From the NCBI RefSeq assembly GCF_027587205.1, contig NZ_JAPDOD010000046.1:1-64000 (forward strand): a DNA stretch of 64,000 nt, written 5' to 3'. The notes beneath the pieces were generated by a model that did no database searches, was not told the DNA's origin, and worked only from the letters and a program-made list of their open reading frames with translations. The translations under genes were made by a program, and so were the position numbers. Origin of the DNA: Solirubrobacter ginsenosidimutans (lineage in GTDB: Bacteria > Actinomycetota > Thermoleophilia > Solirubrobacterales > Solirubrobacteraceae). Below, piece by piece: positions 63,061 through 64,000 of this stretch (its first letter is position 1; every line of letters starts with the position of its first letter).

Positions 63061-64000
63061 ATGCACAACCGGGCGCTGCATGATTCGCTCGCGGCCTTCG
63101 TGGAGGAGGCTGCCTGGCAGCTGGCCGAGGAGGTGTCGGGGGGCGCCGAGATCCCGTTCGAGCTCGACGCCACGCCCACCCGCTCGGCGCCGCTGTACTG
63201 CTATCGGCCGCTGACCGGGCGCTTCATCGCGCAGCGGATCGGGATGCTCGCCCGCCTGCCCTCGTACCCGCCGGCGGCCCAGAGCCTCGCGCAGCTCCCC
63301 GACCTGCCCGGCTACCTGCGCCGGCGCGGCCGCCGCGTGCCCGCCGGCGATGCGCGCGCGCTGCCCGACTGCGCGCTGCAGGCGTTCCTCGGCGCGATCT
63401 GGGGCGACGCGACCGACTTCGTCTTCGACGCCGAGCGCTTCCGTTCCGCCTTCGCCGAGCTCGAGGAGGTCGCCTACAGCGGCTGCGAGCTGTCGGTCGT
63501 GCTGACGGCCGTCGAGGGGCTCGTGATCGAGTCCGACGAGGTGCCGCTCGGCGAAGGGCTCGCGCTCGTGCGCGCGACGACGCTCGCCGACGCGCCCACC
63601 GGCCTCGCCGACGACCCGCACGCCACCGTCGCGGTGCTGGCGCTGGAGAGCACCTCCGGCCAGGGCCGCGCGCTGGAGACCGCCGGGCGCCGGCTGCGGC
63701 GCCTGCAGACCGCGCTGCGCCTGTGGGACGACGCCGAGCCCGCGCTCGGGCCGACCGCGTGGGCGCGGACCGACGGCGGCGGCTGGCTGGCCGTCCCGCT
63801 CGCCACCGGCTTGCGCCGCCCCGCGGGCGACTGCCTGCTCGCCGCCGAGGAGGAGGACCCGCTGCGCGCCTTTTGCGGCCTCGTCTCGCGCCGCACGCCG
63901 CGGGCGGGTGAGCTGGCCTGGGCGCTGCGCCGGTTCGAGCTCGGGTGCGAGCGCCCCAGCGCCGTCGAGGCGCTGACCGACTGGCTGCTCGCGGCCAAGG
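63061..64000 (+). CDS. Hypothetical protein, cut by the right edge
   Basis: The frame from ATG 63061 (TTG 63016 also in frame) is open to the window end, giving at least 313 residues with strongly biased third-position GC. It is rich in Arg, Ala, Leu and Glu and looks mostly helical (LHDSLAAFVEEAAWQLAEEVSGG, ERFRSAFAELEEVAY, ETAGRRLRRLQTALRLWDDAE) with no signal peptide or membrane helix. No domain is recognised. The 3' end lies outside the window. Confidence 0.65.
   Translation, partial: MHNRALHDSLAAFVEEAAWQLAEEVSGGAEIPFELDATPTRSAPLYCYRPLTGRFIAQRIGMLARLPSYPPAAQSLAQLPDLPGYLRRRGRRVPAGDARALPDCALQAFLGAIWGDATDFVFDAERFRSAFAELEEVAYSGCELSVVLTAVEGLVIESDEVPLGEGLALVRATTLADAPTGLADDPHATVAVLALESTSGQGRALETAGRRLRRLQTALRLWDDAEPALGPTAWARTDGGGWLAVPLATGLRRPAGDCLLAAEEEDPLRAFCGLVSRRTPRAGELAWALRRFELGCERPSAVEALTDWLLAAK

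Overview
This is a very GC-rich chromosomal window with actinobacterial gene style: dense coding on both strands, GTG and TTG starts, and many start/stop overlaps of 1 to 4 bases. The gene mix (MerR-DICT regulator, DUF2203, DUF2252, DUF6458, AIM24, HxlR, class II FBPase, a short SigA/RpoD factor, pilT, and secreted PQQ-type sugar dehydrogenases with Thr-Ala/Pro tails) fits a soil actinobacterium of the Thermoleophilia/Solirubrobacterales type such as Solirubrobacter or Conexibacter. That placement is inference, because no rRNA is present. I see no tRNA, rRNA, CRISPR array, insertion sequence, prophage or origin. Both edges cut genes.

Layout. 1-2.6 kb: a tight operon of a MoxR-like AAA ATPase (cut at the left edge), a small HExxH protein, an unknown protein and a GNAT acetyltransferase, followed by a DUF2203 protein. 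2.65-8.1 kb: a two-component system running into a lipoprotein and a MacAB-like efflux module. 8.1-8.7 kb: the only long gap, holding a dispersed inverted-repeat element, a perfect 19-bp hairpin and a terminator. 8.7-19 kb: two paralogous, oppositely oriented two-component systems flank a P450, a zinc-ribbon protein and two GT-C type membrane proteins. 19-28.2 kb: an FAD oxidoreductase, DUF2252, a PQQ-type dehydrogenase, a rhodanese, a sugar-lactone oxidase, a cupin, a PLP amino-acid deaminase/aldolase, and an NlpC/P60 hydrolase behind a c-di-AMP (ydaO-type) riboswitch. 28.2-34.5 kb: acyl-CoA dehydrogenase, zincin, a DAHP-synthase remnant, an EamA transporter with divergent ArsR regulator, an ABC1 kinase and a PadR regulator. 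34.6-37.9 kb: psuG, a PfkB kinase (psuK-like), an LMW phosphatase and a fructosamine-kinase-family protein, which together look like a pseudouridine-salvage plus protein-deglycation cluster. 38-41.6 kb: secreted proteins.

41.57-45.25 kb holds the most interesting locus. A 130-residue protein with a Bell-like helical N-terminus and a C-terminal amyloid-type motif is divergent from a STAND/NLR-type NTPase whose N-terminus carries a matching motif. The NTPase reading frame is broken by an apparent one-base deletion. The pair looks like an amyloid-signalling NLR immune or cell-death system.

45.3-64 kb is mostly housekeeping: an ABC exporter, Lon (with a recognisable promoter and dyad), an SDR, an RTX-like secreted protein, a RibD-like reductase, Tag glycosylase, GlpX, an HSL-family esterase, a MerR-DICT regulator, the principal-type sigma factor, a MarR regulator with a partner enzyme only 6 bases away, pilT, AIM24, HxlR and an incomplete unknown gene at the right edge.
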